From the NCBI GenBank assembly GCA_045641345.1, contig JAZUGR010000015.1:1-61153 (forward strand): a stretch of DNA of 61,153 nucleotides. The letters are read 5' to 3'. The DNA comes from Cacconaster sp045641345 (GTDB taxonomy: Bacteria > Bacteroidota > Bacteroidia > Bacteroidales > UBA932). The position numbers were made by a program, and so were the translations under genes. Within the stretch, counting starts at the first letter, position 1. Every line of letters starts with the position of its first letter. The notes beneath the pieces were generated by a model, which did not search any database, was not told where the DNA came from, and saw nothing but the letters and a program-made list of their open reading frames with translations. This document shows, piece after piece, positions 1 through 8,086 of this stretch.

Positions 1-54
1 GGACAATCATATCGCGTTAAAGAAACTCAAAAATTGCTGAAAAACTTGGAATGA
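1..54 (+). CDS. possible C-terminal tail of a gene cut by the window edge
   Basis: Frame 1 is open from the first base and reads GQSYRVKETQKLLKNLE before a TGA at 52-54. The lysine-rich composition looks like a protein C-terminus. Only 17 codons are visible, so no family can be named, and a chance open frame is quite possible. Confidence 0.2.
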   Translation, partial: GQSYRVKETQKLLKNLE

Positions 55-278
55 TAACAAGACTTGTTTACCTTTGAAAGCCTCTTTCTGTGGCCCCTTT
101 TTCAAATACTATCTGGGGGAAATCCACGTTACCATCTACACCGTCCCCTTATCATTTGGCTTTCCACCCAATCCTGAAGATATCTGACCTGTTCCATCCT
201 TCTATCCGTGCATTACAAATGCAAAAATAATAAAGTTTTGATTATTTATGCTTCCAAGATGCAGAATTTTTGGAATTA
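55..278. other. AT-rich spacer without a recognisable gene
   Basis: No supported coding region is seen here. TACCTTTG at 69-76 resembles a Bacteroidota -7 element on the plus strand but leads into no gene. A short A/T inverted pair (AAATAAT at 225-231, ATTATTT at 241-247) lies just past the 3' end of the minus-strand integrase remnant and could be a weak terminator. The AT content is higher than in the core genes, which fits a decayed mobile element. Confidence 0.35.
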
Positions 279-806
279 TTAATCCAATAGTTTCACCACA
301 TTGGTTTTAATCTCCTTGTCGATTTCGCGGTAGCGGGAGAAGGCGCGGGATCCCTCGACGTGGCCGGAAAGGGATGCGACGATATTCGGGTCCTGGACTT
401 TCTTGTAGAGATTGCCGATGAAAGTGCGGCGGGCCATGTGGCTGGCGGCAACTTCGCAGATTGGCTTCTTGTCCTCCTTCCCGGTGAGCGGATCTATGAT
501 TGTCACCATCCTGTCGATACCCACGATGCGGAGTACCTCGCGGATGCGCTCGTTGTACTGCTGCGCAGGGATGAACGGCAGTAAGCGTCCGTCCGGCAGT
601 TTGCTGTACTTGCGAAGAATGGCCTTGGCCGTCTCGTTTAGCGGCACGACTACGGTGCGGCCGTTTTCCTTGATGGTCTTGGTCGGGATATATTCTATGG
701 TTCCATTGACCACATCGCGCCGCGTGAGCCGCAGAAGGTCGCTGACTCGGCAGCCGGTCTGGTTGTTACACCTGATGGGGCGGCAATCTGCATTACTGTT
801 TACAGG
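279..806 (-). pseudogene. tyrosine recombinase/integrase remnant (catalytic domain only)
   Basis: The minus-strand frame is open from 806 down to 279 and carries most of a phage/conjugative-transposon integrase catalytic domain. It has TGCRVSDLL (first catalytic Arg), HMARRTF (His-x-x-Arg), LSGH (His) and a C-terminal RYREI whose Tyr would be the nucleophile. A TAG at 807-809 cuts the frame just before this domain, and no ATG is available; a GTG at 713 would drop the first Arg. The N-terminal DNA-binding and SAM-like domains expected of a roughly 400-residue enzyme are absent. It lies beside tRNA-Ser, a typical attachment site, so it is best read as the relic of a tRNA-integrated element. The remaining catalytic residues are intact, so decay may be recent. 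Confidence 0.75.
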
Positions 807-922
807 CTACAATTGCAGAGCGAATGGCGTAGATAGATAAGTGATTGCGGAGGGATTTGCCGCACTGCGTGCGCCACATCCACGACTCCTCGCCGGAGGG
901 GCCCATGCAAGATATTGTGACC

Positions 923-1052
923 GAATATCAATGAATTACGCGACTGCCGTCGCTATTCTGTTTCCGTCTTCATCCTTACGCAAGCAAGCTTGCGACGGAT
1001 GTAGCCGTAAACAGAATTAGCCTCGCATTGTGAGGCTAATTCATTGATATTC
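923..1052. repeat. 130-base nested imperfect palindrome
   Basis: Matching blocks are nested in order. The outer arms are GAATATCAATGAATTA (923-938) and its exact complement at 1037-1052. Next come CTATTCTGTTT (953-963) and AAACAGAATTAG (1009-1020, one bulge), then CATCC (971-975) and GGATG (997-1001). The innermost arms are CGCAAGC (979-985) and GCTTGCG (988-994) around a loop of AA. The whole could fold as one long bulged hairpin. It sits between the integrase remnant and tRNA-Ser, so it may be part of an attachment or transfer site of the lost element. Nothing in it codes. Confidence 0.6.
1015..1041 (-). terminator. hairpin downstream of tRNA-Ser
   Basis: AATTAGCCTC (1015-1024) pairs exactly with GAGGCTAATT (1032-1041) around a seven-base loop. 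Read on the minus strand it follows the tRNA 3' end by about 25 bases and is followed by TCTGTTT. This is a plausible but T-poor terminator. It competes for pairing with the larger palindrome. Confidence 0.45.
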
Positions 1053-1066
1053 AATTATTAATTTTG

Positions 1067-1151
1067 CGGAGAGTGAGGGATTCGAACCCCCGAACGCTTT
1101 CACGTCAACAGTTTTCAAGACTGCCGCCATCAACCACTCGGCCAACTCTCC
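1067..1151 (-). tRNA. tRNA-Ser (UGA)
   Basis: The 85-base gene folds with acceptor GGAGAGT/ACTCTCC, a long variable arm typical of Ser, and a TTCGAATCC T-loop. The anticodon is TGA in CTTGAAA. Discriminator G is at 1067 and CCA is not encoded. The neighbouring integrase relic suggests the locus was used as an attachment site. Confidence 0.95.
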
Positions 1152-1163
1152 TGAAAGGGAGTG

Positions 1164-1171
1164 CAAATTTA
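1164..1171 (-). promoter_or_regulatory. -7 element for tRNA-Ser
   Basis: TAAATTTG on the minus strand, 12 bases before the tRNA 5' end, matches the Bacteroidota TAnnTTTG element. Confidence 0.6.
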
Positions 1172-1222
1172 GGTATTTTTTTGCAGAAGCAAAATTTTTG
1201 TCCTTAATTCGTTTCTTATTGT

Positions 1223-1230
1223 TAACTTTG
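1223..1230 (+). promoter_or_regulatory. promoter of the RsbW-STAS operon
   Basis: TAACTTTG is the -7 element, with TTTG at 1198-1201 as the -33 element 21 bases upstream. The start codon is 20 bases downstream. Confidence 0.65.
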
Positions 1231-1250
1231 CGAAAGAAAAAAATACGGTT

Positions 1251-1661
1251 ATGCGCAAACGTTTTGAACCTATTGCCGACAAATGTGGCGAGATAATCGA
1301 GTACCTGATGTCTTCGCCGGATATCCCGTCTGATGATGACCTGCAGTTCAAGATAAGGCTTTCCATAGAGGAGGCTGTCGAGAATGTGGTTTCGTATGCC
1401 TATGAGGGCGGCATCGGATGGCTGGAGGTGGGCACCTCGGTGGAGGGCGACGAGCCGGTGCTCACAATAGTGCTCAAGGATGCCGGCGTGCCGTTCAACC
1501 CTCTGGTGAAGGACGATCCTGACATCACCTCGTCGGCCGAGGAGCGGCAGATAGGGGGGTTGGGTATATTTCTCTGCAAGCAACTGATGGACGGCATCAA
1601 CTATGCCTATGAGAATGGCTGCAACATACTTACCATGACCAAGAAGCTGGTCAAAAGCTAA
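1251..1661 (+). CDS. RsbW/SpoIIAB-like anti-sigma serine kinase (HATPase_c_2)
   Basis: This 136-residue protein consists of one GHKL ATPase domain of the RsbW type. The N-box is EEAVENVVSYAY (about 40-51), the G1 box DAGVPFNP (77-84) and the G2 box GGLGIFL (102-108), so ATP binding looks intact. Proteins of this family bind a sigma factor or another partner and phosphorylate a STAS antagonist. The next gene, 23 bases downstream, is such a STAS protein, which supports a partner-switching module. No sigma-factor gene is adjacent. A PP2C phosphatase that could close the cycle lies at 36018-37925. The cellular output is unknown. Confidence 0.88.
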   Translation: MRKRFEPIADKCGEIIEYLMSSPDIPSDDDLQFKIRLSIEEAVENVVSYAYEGGIGWLEVGTSVEGDEPVLTIVLKDAGVPFNPLVKDDPDITSSAEERQIGGLGIFLCKQLMDGINYAYENGCNILTMTKKLVKS

Positions 1662-1684
1662 CTGAAAATAAAACTGTACACGAT

Positions 1685-1987
1685 ATGGACGTAACTATCA
1701 ATCAGGTCGAAAACAAGTACGACGTAGTGCTCAGCGGAAGGCTCGACACTACCAACGCCGATCAGTTCCTCAAGGATATAGATCCTTTGATGAAAGCCTC
1801 GTCGGCCAACATCGAAATGGACTGCACCGATATGGAGTACACTTCGAGCCAGGGGCTCAGGATGTTCCTTATGCTTCAGAAGAATGCCAACTCCAGGGGA
1901 TGCACCCTTGTTCTGAAGAACATGCGTCCTCAGGTGAAGGAAGTGTTCGACATCACCGGTTTCTCGAATATAATCAAGATAATTTAA
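1685..1987 (+). CDS. STAS-domain anti-sigma factor antagonist (RsbV/SpoIIAA type)
   Basis: The 100-residue protein is a single STAS domain of normal size. The segment DCTDMEYTSSQGLRMF (about 46-61) is the conserved loop with the phosphorylatable serine, here Ser54 or Ser55. In the family, the unphosphorylated form binds the RsbW-type kinase and frees its partner, and phosphorylation by that kinase reverses this. The gene follows the kinase gene closely in the same direction. It converges with nth, and their ends overlap by four bases. Confidence 0.9.
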   Translation: MDVTINQVENKYDVVLSGRLDTTNADQFLKDIDPLMKASSANIEMDCTDMEYTSSQGLRMFLMLQKNANSRGCTLVLKNMRPQVKEVFDITGFSNIIKII

Positions 1988-2652
1988 GCCTTGCGGCTTT
2001 GCTGTACGAAGGCTTCGCAGAATTGCGCTATGCCGCATTCCGCGCACTTCGGCGCTCTGGCGGTGCACACGTATCTGCCGTGAAGCAGCAGCCAATGGTG
2101 AGCTTTGGGCCTGATTGCTCCGGGTATGCCGAGCATCAGGTCCTTTTCTACTGCCAGTACGGTATCGCCCTTGGAGAGGCCGGTGCGGCGGGCCACTCTG
2201 AACACGTGGGTGTCGACCGCTATCACAGGGCGGTTGAATATTATCGAAGTGACCACGTTGGCCGTTTTTCTGCCCACTCCTGGCAGGGTTTGGAGCAGTT
2301 GCGGGTCGTCCGGCACCACTCCTCCGAAGTCTGACGACAGTTTCCTGGCGGCACCTATCAGATGGGCGGCCTTGCTGTTGGGGTAGGACACGCTCTTTAT
2401 ATATCCGAATATCTCATCTGCACTCGAAGAAGCCATGGCCTGTGGCGTGGGGAAACGCTCGAAAAGGGGAGGTGTGACCAGATTGACCCTTTTGTCGGTA
2501 CACTGGGCCGAGAGCATTACGGCTACGAGCAGCTGCCAGGGGTTGTCGAACCTGAGCTCGCTCGAGGCTCCCGGGGCGTTGGCGCTGAACCAGCCTATGA
2601 TTTCCTTGAACCTGCCTTTCAAAGTACCTCCCTGCAGGTGTTGTTTTCGCAT
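1984..2652 (-). CDS. nth: endonuclease III, DNA glycosylase/AP lyase
   Basis: The 222-residue enzyme removes oxidised pyrimidines in base excision repair. The helix-hairpin-helix is LPGVGRKTA (123-131) with catalytic Lys129, and the catalytic Asp is in VDTHV (Asp147). Four cysteines spaced C-x6-C-x2-C-x5-C (196, 203, 206, 212) bind the [4Fe-4S] cluster. The ATG at 2652 gives the usual family length; reading further upstream would run into ftsE coding sequence. The start lies 34 bases inside the 3' end of ftsE, so the two are probably translationally coupled. Confidence 0.95.
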   Translation of the reverse strand: MRKQHLQGGTLKGRFKEIIGWFSANAPGASSELRFDNPWQLLVAVMLSAQCTDKRVNLVTPPLFERFPTPQAMASSSADEIFGYIKSVSYPNSKAAHLIGAARKLSSDFGGVVPDDPQLLQTLPGVGRKTANVVTSIIFNRPVIAVDTHVFRVARRTGLSKGDTVLAVEKDLMLGIPGAIRPKAHHWLLLHGRYVCTARAPKCAECGIAQFCEAFVQQSRKA

Positions 2653-3308
2653 ACCAGCACCCTTGCCGGATATTGCCTTACTATCTGCATGTTGTGAGTC
2701 ACCATAAGTATTGCGGTGCCGCGTTTGGCATTGATGTTCCGAAGAAGGTCCATTATGCCGTTGGCGGTTTCGGCGTCGAGGTTGCCTGTGGGCTCGTCGG
2801 CCAGGATGAGGTCGGGCGAATTGAGCAGCGACCTCGCTATCGCTATCCGCTGCTGTTCCCCGCCCGAAAGCTGGTGGGGCATCTTGTGCGCCTTTGACTT
2901 CATTCCGACGGCCGAGAGCACGTCTTCGATGCGGGCTGCCATCGCCTTGCGGCTTGTCCACCCGGTGGCCTCGAGGACGAAACGCAGGTTGTCTTCGACG
3001 CTGCGGTCCATCAGCAGCTGGAAATCCTGGAACACGATTCCGATATTCCTGCGGAGCATCGGAATCTGGCGTTTCCTGATCGTTCTCAGGTCGAATCCTC
3101 CAACGCGCGCGTAGCCGCCCGAGAGCGGTACGTCGCCTATTATGGTGCGGATTATCGAGGTTTTGCCGCTGCCCACCTTGCCGGTGAGGTACACGAATTC
3201 GCCGCGTTCGAGACGGAAGTTGAAATTGTCGATCACCGTGAGGTCGCCGTTGCTTATGTCGGCGTCGTCGAATTCGACGATAGGCTTGTATGTGCGGTTT
3301 TCAGGCAT
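2619..3308 (-). CDS. ftsE: cell-division ABC ATPase FtsE
   Basis: The 229-residue protein is a single ABC ATPase: Walker A GKVGSGKT (43-50), Q-loop in VFQDFQ, signature LSGGEQQR (147-154), Walker B LILADEP (167-173) and a switch His in THNM. Length and order match FtsE, which works with the membrane protein FtsX to activate peptidoglycan hydrolases at the septum. No ftsX is in the window, which is common in Bacteroidota where the two are unlinked. Another MacB/LolD-like ATPase is the main alternative. Confidence 0.82.
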   Translation of the reverse strand: MPENRTYKPIVEFDDADISNGDLTVIDNFNFRLERGEFVYLTGKVGSGKTSIIRTIIGDVPLSGGYARVGGFDLRTIRKRQIPMLRRNIGIVFQDFQLLMDRSVEDNLRFVLEATGWTSRKAMAARIEDVLSAVGMKSKAHKMPHQLSGGEQQRIAIARSLLNSPDLILADEPTGNLDAETANGIMDLLRNINAKRGTAILMVTHNMQIVRQYPARVLVCENNTCREVL

Positions 3309-3331
3309 CTTCGTATGATGGTTATACGTTA

Positions 3332-3339
3332 CAAAAGTA
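3332..3339 (-). promoter_or_regulatory. -7 element for ftsE-nth
   Basis: TACTTTTG on the minus strand lies 23 bases before the ftsE ATG and fits TAnnTTTG. Confidence 0.5.
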
Positions 3340-3372
3340 GCAATTTCAAGGCAGTTTATGATTCAAAATTAT

Positions 3373-3380
3373 TAAATTTG
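3373..3380 (+). promoter_or_regulatory. -7 element very close to the TPR gene start
   Basis: TAAATTTG ends only four bases before the ATG at 3385. Transcription would then begin at about the start codon, implying a leaderless or nearly leaderless mRNA. Confidence 0.5.
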
Positions 3381-3384
3381 CGAT

Positions 3385-6300
3385 ATGATGGGCCGATTGA
3401 CACGCCTTCTGCTGGTTTTCGCATTGGTTCTGATGCCTTTCCGGTGCGCTTCCGCATACGGAAGGGGGAGTTCCGTATTCTTCAAAAGGTTCGACGAGGC
3501 CCGGAGCTTGTACCACAGCGGAATGTATGTGGCTGCGCAGCGCGCATTCGCCGATCTTTCGTCTTCGGTGGAGAACGCCTCGTCGCTTGAACGCTCCGAA
3601 ATAGAGGCATACCGCGTAATGTGCGACATTATGGCCGGAAGGGTCAACGCCGAGTGGGCCGTGGGGGTCTTCAGTGAGAAATATCCCACCGCTCCGGAGC
3701 TGTCGATGGTGCGCTATGCGCTGGCATCCCGCTATTTCGACTGCGGTGAATATGCCAAAGCCAGCAGGATATTCTCCGTTATCGACAAGCGGTACCTCTA
3801 CCGGAGGTGGCGTACGGAATTCGAGTTCAAGAGATCGTTCTGCAGTATGCGGACGGGTGACTACGCAGTGGCTTCGGTCGGATTCGAGAGCATTGTAGAC
3901 GGCCCCCATTGCGAATATTCCTATCCCAGCATCTTCTATCTGGCGTATGTGCGCTATACCGGGCAGCGCTTCGAGGAGGCCATCGCCCTTTTCGACAGGT
4001 GCCGCCACGACACCCGCTTCGCACTGATGTCGTCGTACTATATCCTTGAGTGCAATTTCATGCTCGGCAATTATGCTTCGGTGGCATCCGACGGCCCGGC
4101 GGTCTATGCTGCAGCCGAAGGCGACCTGAAGCCGCGCATCGCCCGCATAATGTCCCAGGCCTGCTTTGCCGTCGGCGACAGGAAGGCTGCAGCCGGATAT
4201 CTGGAGGATTTGCGCAGTTCGGGGAGGAATCTTACCCGTAACGACTACTATTTCTCCGGTATGCTCTCCTACGGTATGAAGAAGTACGACGATGCGCTCC
4301 TGTGCCTGGGCAAGGTTACGGCGGCGGGGGATTCCCTGTCGCAGAACGCCTGGCATCTGATTGCCGGATGCCATCTTGCCGGGAACAACCGTCTTGCCGC
4401 ACTCGATGCTTTCAGGGAGGCGTCTGAAATGGATTTCGATGCCGACGTGAAGGAAGATGCGATGTTCAACTATGCCAAACTTTCGTTCGACATCAATTCC
4501 GACATAAGCCGTTTCGACGAGTATATCAGGATGTATCCCGACAGCGGCCGGGCCGATGAGATAAACAATTACGTGGCTGCCGCCTTCATCCTTTCGAAAG
4601 ATTATGCTTCGGCCATCGATGCGCTCCGCAAGGTGAAGGTGCGCACTCCGGAGTCAGACGGCAATCTGCGCAGCGCGGCGTATATGAGGGCGATGCAGAA
4701 CATTGGCGACGGGGCTTTCCGCTCCGCGCTCGATATGCTCGCCATCGCACGCGGTGCGGCTCCGGGCGACGACGCCCTCGGCTGCCTCGCCGATTACTGG
4801 AGGGCCGAGTGTCTCTATCGCGACGGGAAGGTGGAGGATGCCGCCTCGCTTTACGGCAAGGTGCTTGCGAAACCGGCTTTCGCTTCCGCTGCGGAGGTTC
4901 CTCTGGCTGTTTACAGCCTCGGCTACTGCCATTTCAGGATGGGGAGATACAATGATGCCATCGGCTGTTTCGACAAATACCTCGAAAGCGGCGACACCCT
5001 GTATGTGAGGGATGCCACAATCCGTATGGCGGATTCATATTTCCTTGCTGAAGACTATGCCTCGGCCGCTCCCATATACGAAAGCGTGTATGCGGGCGGA
5101 AGCGGCGACGACCTCTACCCGGGGCTGCGTGGCGCCGAGAGCTGGGGCAAGGCCGGCGACGTGGCCAGGTCGATGTCGCTGCTGCAATCGATGGCGGCGG
5201 ACCACAGGTCTTCGCCGATGTACCCCAGGGTGCTCCTTTCACTGGGCCGCGCCTATGCCTCTTCGGGCAACGAAAGGGATGCGCAGGAGTGTTTCTTCCG
5301 TCTGCTCGGTATGAAATCCGACAGTACGTGCTATGCCGGCGCCCTTATGGAACTGGCCTCAATGAGCACTTCGGAAGGCAGGCTTGAAAAGGCGGTGGGA
5401 TACTACAAGACCGTGATTGCAGACTGCCCGCAGACCGTGGAGGCCGATGAGGCCCTCTCCCGTCTGGAGGACGTTTACGGCAGGATGAACCGCCCCGGGG
5501 AATTCCTTGCATATATCGATGCGTCTGGAATGTCGGATGTCAAGAGCGATGGAGAGAGGGAAAAGATGCTCTACGCATCGGTTTCGCGGCTCTATGGCAA
5601 CGGCCGGTATGGAGCGGCGCTCAATTCCGCCCAGTCGCTTCTTGCCGCCTATCCCGATGGTGAATATTCGTCTATGGCGAAATATCTGCTGGCCCGCTCG
5701 CTTGAGGCTACAGGGCGCAAGGAGGCTGCAATGGACGTCTATATGGAGGTGTCTTCAAGCGGAGATGCCTCGGTCGCCCTGCCCTCGCTCGCGGCCTATG
5801 CCGACCTTGCCTGCTCGCTCGGCCGCTACGAAAGGGCCGTCAAGGCATACGGCTCCGTGATTCTTTCAGATGCATCCTCAAAGGAGCTTAAGATTAAGGC
5901 GACTTCGGGCCGTATGAGGGCGAGCTTCGAGTTGAAAAAATACGACAACGTGATAACGGACGCGCAGAAACTGATGTCGGTGCAGGCTATTCCCGATTCT
6001 GTGGCGCGCGAGGCCAGGTACTTCCTTGCCAAGTCGTATCTGCGCAAGGAGAACAGGGAGTTCGCAATACCTGTCCTGGCATCGCTATCGGCCGACAGTG
6101 GCGACCGTTTCGGGGCCGAAGCGGCATTCCTGCTCATAATGGATGCCTACAATTCGGGCAATTTCAGGGCAGTCGCCTCGCGCGTCGGCATTTTGTCGGA
6201 TTCCGGAACGAAGGAGAAATACTGGCTGGCGCGCAGCCTCATAGTGCTGGGGGATTCTTATGCAGATGGCGGCGACCTCGACCGCGCGGAGACCCTCTAC

Positions 6301-6402
6301 CGCAAGGTGGCCGATGACTACGGAATATCCGACGATATCCCTGAGAGGGTTAAGGGACGTCTGGCTATGATTGAATCAAAGAGAAAGGAGGTCGCCGGAT
6401 GA
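3385..6402 (+). CDS. large exported TPR-repeat protein
   Basis: The 1005-residue protein starts with a signal peptide (LLLVFALVLMPFRCASA), so it is periplasmic or surface attached. The rest is made of tetratricopeptide-like helical repeats with recurring patterns such as A..A...Y..V and LGRAYASSGNERDAQECF, and has no enzymatic motif. TPR solenoids serve as protein-binding scaffolds. The stop overlaps the start of the following beta-barrel gene by four bases (ATGA), so the two products are probably made together and may act as an envelope complex. Start choice: ATG 3385, with ATG 3388 equally possible. The cargo or partner is unknown. Confidence 0.82.
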   Translation: MMGRLTRLLLVFALVLMPFRCASAYGRGSSVFFKRFDEARSLYHSGMYVAAQRAFADLSSSVENASSLERSEIEAYRVMCDIMAGRVNAEWAVGVFSEKYPTAPELSMVRYALASRYFDCGEYAKASRIFSVIDKRYLYRRWRTEFEFKRSFCSMRTGDYAVASVGFESIVDGPHCEYSYPSIFYLAYVRYTGQRFEEAIALFDRCRHDTRFALMSSYYILECNFMLGNYASVASDGPAVYAAAEGDLKPRIARIMSQACFAVGDRKAAAGYLEDLRSSGRNLTRNDYYFSGMLSYGMKKYDDALLCLGKVTAAGDSLSQNAWHLIAGCHLAGNNRLAALDAFREASEMDFDADVKEDAMFNYAKLSFDINSDISRFDEYIRMYPDSGRADEINNYVAAAFILSKDYASAIDALRKVKVRTPESDGNLRSAAYMRAMQNIGDGAFRSALDMLAIARGAAPGDDALGCLADYWRAECLYRDGKVEDAASLYGKVLAKPAFASAAEVPLAVYSLGYCHFRMGRYNDAIGCFDKYLESGDTLYVRDATIRMADSYFLAEDYASAAPIYESVYAGGSGDDLYPGLRGAESWGKAGDVARSMSLLQSMAADHRSSPMYPRVLLSLGRAYASSGNERDAQECFFRLLGMKSDSTCYAGALMELASMSTSEGRLEKAVGYYKTVIADCPQTVEADEALSRLEDVYGRMNRPGEFLAYIDASGMSDVKSDGEREKMLYASVSRLYGNGRYGAALNSAQSLLAAYPDGEYSSMAKYLLARSLEATGRKEAAMDVYMEVSSSGDASVALPSLAAYADLACSLGRYERAVKAYGSVILSDASSKELKIKATSGRMRASFELKKYDNVITDAQKLMSVQAIPDSVAREARYFLAKSYLRKENREFAIPVLASLSADSGDRFGAEAAFLLIMDAYNSGNFRAVASRVGILSDSGTKEKYWLARSLIVLGDSYADGGDLDRAETLYRKVADDYGISDDIPERVKGRLAMIESKRKEVAG

Positions 6403-8045
6403 GAAGATTCGCAACGCTGCTGGCATTGTGTCTGGCTCCGCAACTGCTGTGGTGCCAGGGCCCCGGTTTCAACAAACCGTCGCTTCCGCCCTCTGCCGGG
6501 GATTCGCTGGTGAAGTTCTCCCACAAGGGGAGTTATCAGCTTCTCGAGCGCCCGGTAGGCGATATTTACGAATTCAGCCCATACGATCCGTTGCGCATAA
6601 AGCCTGCCGGAACTGCCGGGATTCCGGTATTCCACGCCAGGGTGGGGACCCAGTTCCCCCTTATGCCGTCTTTGGCGCTCGGCTTCGACAAGGCGTTTTC
6701 CGACAGGTTCAACCTGGGGTTGTCGCTCCGTCACGATTCTTTCCTCGGCGGAGTGCCCTCGGCATGCTCTCCGGTTGCCATAGGGGAGAGGTCGATGACC
6801 AACGACATTCAGGCGAATCTCGGTTATGCGTGGAACGAAGGGGCGTTCTCCTTCGGCTTGAAATACGGCTATGACCGCAGCGCGTTCAATTCCCACGACA
6901 ATTCGCTCGACGAGGTGCATTCGCTCGGGGCGTTCGGCCTGCATGCCGGAATCCGCTCCACCAAGGCTGACGAGAACAATCTGTACTATGAGTTCAACGT
7001 CGACTACGGTTCCTTGCGTTCTACGGCCTCCAACTCGCTGGAGAGCGGCGTCCCGCTCACCGAAAACAGCGTCGGCATTTCAGGATACGTCGGCACTACC
7101 TTCGAAGTCCACCGTCTGTATGTGGATATCGATATGAAGATTACATCATATTCCGAAGTCAAGCAATATACCGCGATGATAGTGGAGTTCACCCCATTCT
7201 ATGAATATGGAAACTCCCGCTTCAAGGGCAAGTTCGGCGTAAAGTTCGGCAACCGTTTCGGTATGATGGAAAAAGGAAAGGTTACGAAGATGCCCGACGG
7301 CAACGACATATCCGCCGTCAGCACTGTATTCCCCAATGTGGATGCGAGGGTGGAGATCGTGCGCCGCGCCCTGTGGGCCCATCTTCTGGTAGGGGGAGGG
7401 TACGACATGAACTCCTACTCCGACCTTGTGGATGATTGCAGCCTCCTTGCGCCCGACACCGGCTTGAGGATGGGGTGCCGGCCGGTGGATGCCTCCCTGA
7501 TACTTGAAAGTGTGGTGCTGGGGCGTTTTGCCGTGAATCTCTCCGGCGGGTTCAAGATGACCCGCAACAAGCCGATATTCTCGCCCGTGGTCGATGGCGG
7601 GGCCCTGGCCGAGGCCGGAATGTACGAGGTGAGGGCGTGGGATATGGATGTCAATACTTTTACGGCGGCCGCCGAGGCTTTCTGGAAATCCGAGTCGTTC
7701 ACCCTGGGAGGTGAATTCCGCTACAACCGTTATTGGTCGGATGACGTGGCCGAGGTTACGCAGCTCCCGAAGTTCACCGCCCGTGCCTATATGCGCTACA
7801 ATTGGCGCGAGCGCATAGTGGTTTCGGCGGATTTCAACTATCTGAGCCGGACTTCGGGCGACAGGTGGGGTGCATACGAGGTCCCTGCAATCACCGACCT
7901 CGATTTGAAGATAGGATATGCTCTCAACCGCAAGGTGTCGTTCTATGTAAAATGCGGCAATCTGCTCAACTCCGGGAATGAATATGTGCCTTTGCGCCTC
8001 GCTCCGGGCCGGAATTTCGGGGGTGGGGTGTCGCTCAGCCTGTAA
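6399..8045 (+). CDS. outer-membrane beta-barrel protein, TonB-receptor-like without plug
   Basis: The 548-residue protein has a signal peptide (LLALCLAPQLLWC) followed by Gln, and then alternating aromatic/polar strands typical of an outer-membrane barrel. It ends in VSLSL after PLRLAPGRNFGGG, a C-terminal pattern like that of TonB-dependent receptor barrels. It is far shorter than a SusC and shows no plug domain or TonB box. It overlaps the TPR gene by four bases. AAAGGAGGT lies at 6384-6392, seven bases before the ATG, but it also codes for the end of the TPR protein. A role as assembly partner or porin for the TPR protein is an inference. Confidence 0.75.
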   Translation: MRRFATLLALCLAPQLLWCQGPGFNKPSLPPSAGDSLVKFSHKGSYQLLERPVGDIYEFSPYDPLRIKPAGTAGIPVFHARVGTQFPLMPSLALGFDKAFSDRFNLGLSLRHDSFLGGVPSACSPVAIGERSMTNDIQANLGYAWNEGAFSFGLKYGYDRSAFNSHDNSLDEVHSLGAFGLHAGIRSTKADENNLYYEFNVDYGSLRSTASNSLESGVPLTENSVGISGYVGTTFEVHRLYVDIDMKITSYSEVKQYTAMIVEFTPFYEYGNSRFKGKFGVKFGNRFGMMEKGKVTKMPDGNDISAVSTVFPNVDARVEIVRRALWAHLLVGGGYDMNSYSDLVDDCSLLAPDTGLRMGCRPVDASLILESVVLGRFAVNLSGGFKMTRNKPIFSPVVDGGALAEAGMYEVRAWDMDVNTFTAAAEAFWKSESFTLGGEFRYNRYWSDDVAEVTQLPKFTARAYMRYNWRERIVVSADFNYLSRTSGDRWGAYEVPAITDLDLKIGYALNRKVSFYVKCGNLLNSGNEYVPLRLAPGRNFGGGVSLSL

Positions 8046-8086
8046 TGCAGTCAAATACAATAATAACCTCTTAAACTTGATTTGAA

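Noticed and set aside
1037..1583. A minus-strand open frame crossing tRNA-Ser
   Set aside because: It reads through the tRNA and is antisense to the RsbW-like gene.
2653..2961. A longer nth reading from 2961
   Set aside because: The extra N-terminus overlaps ftsE in another frame and has shadow-like composition; the ATG at 2652 gives the normal length.
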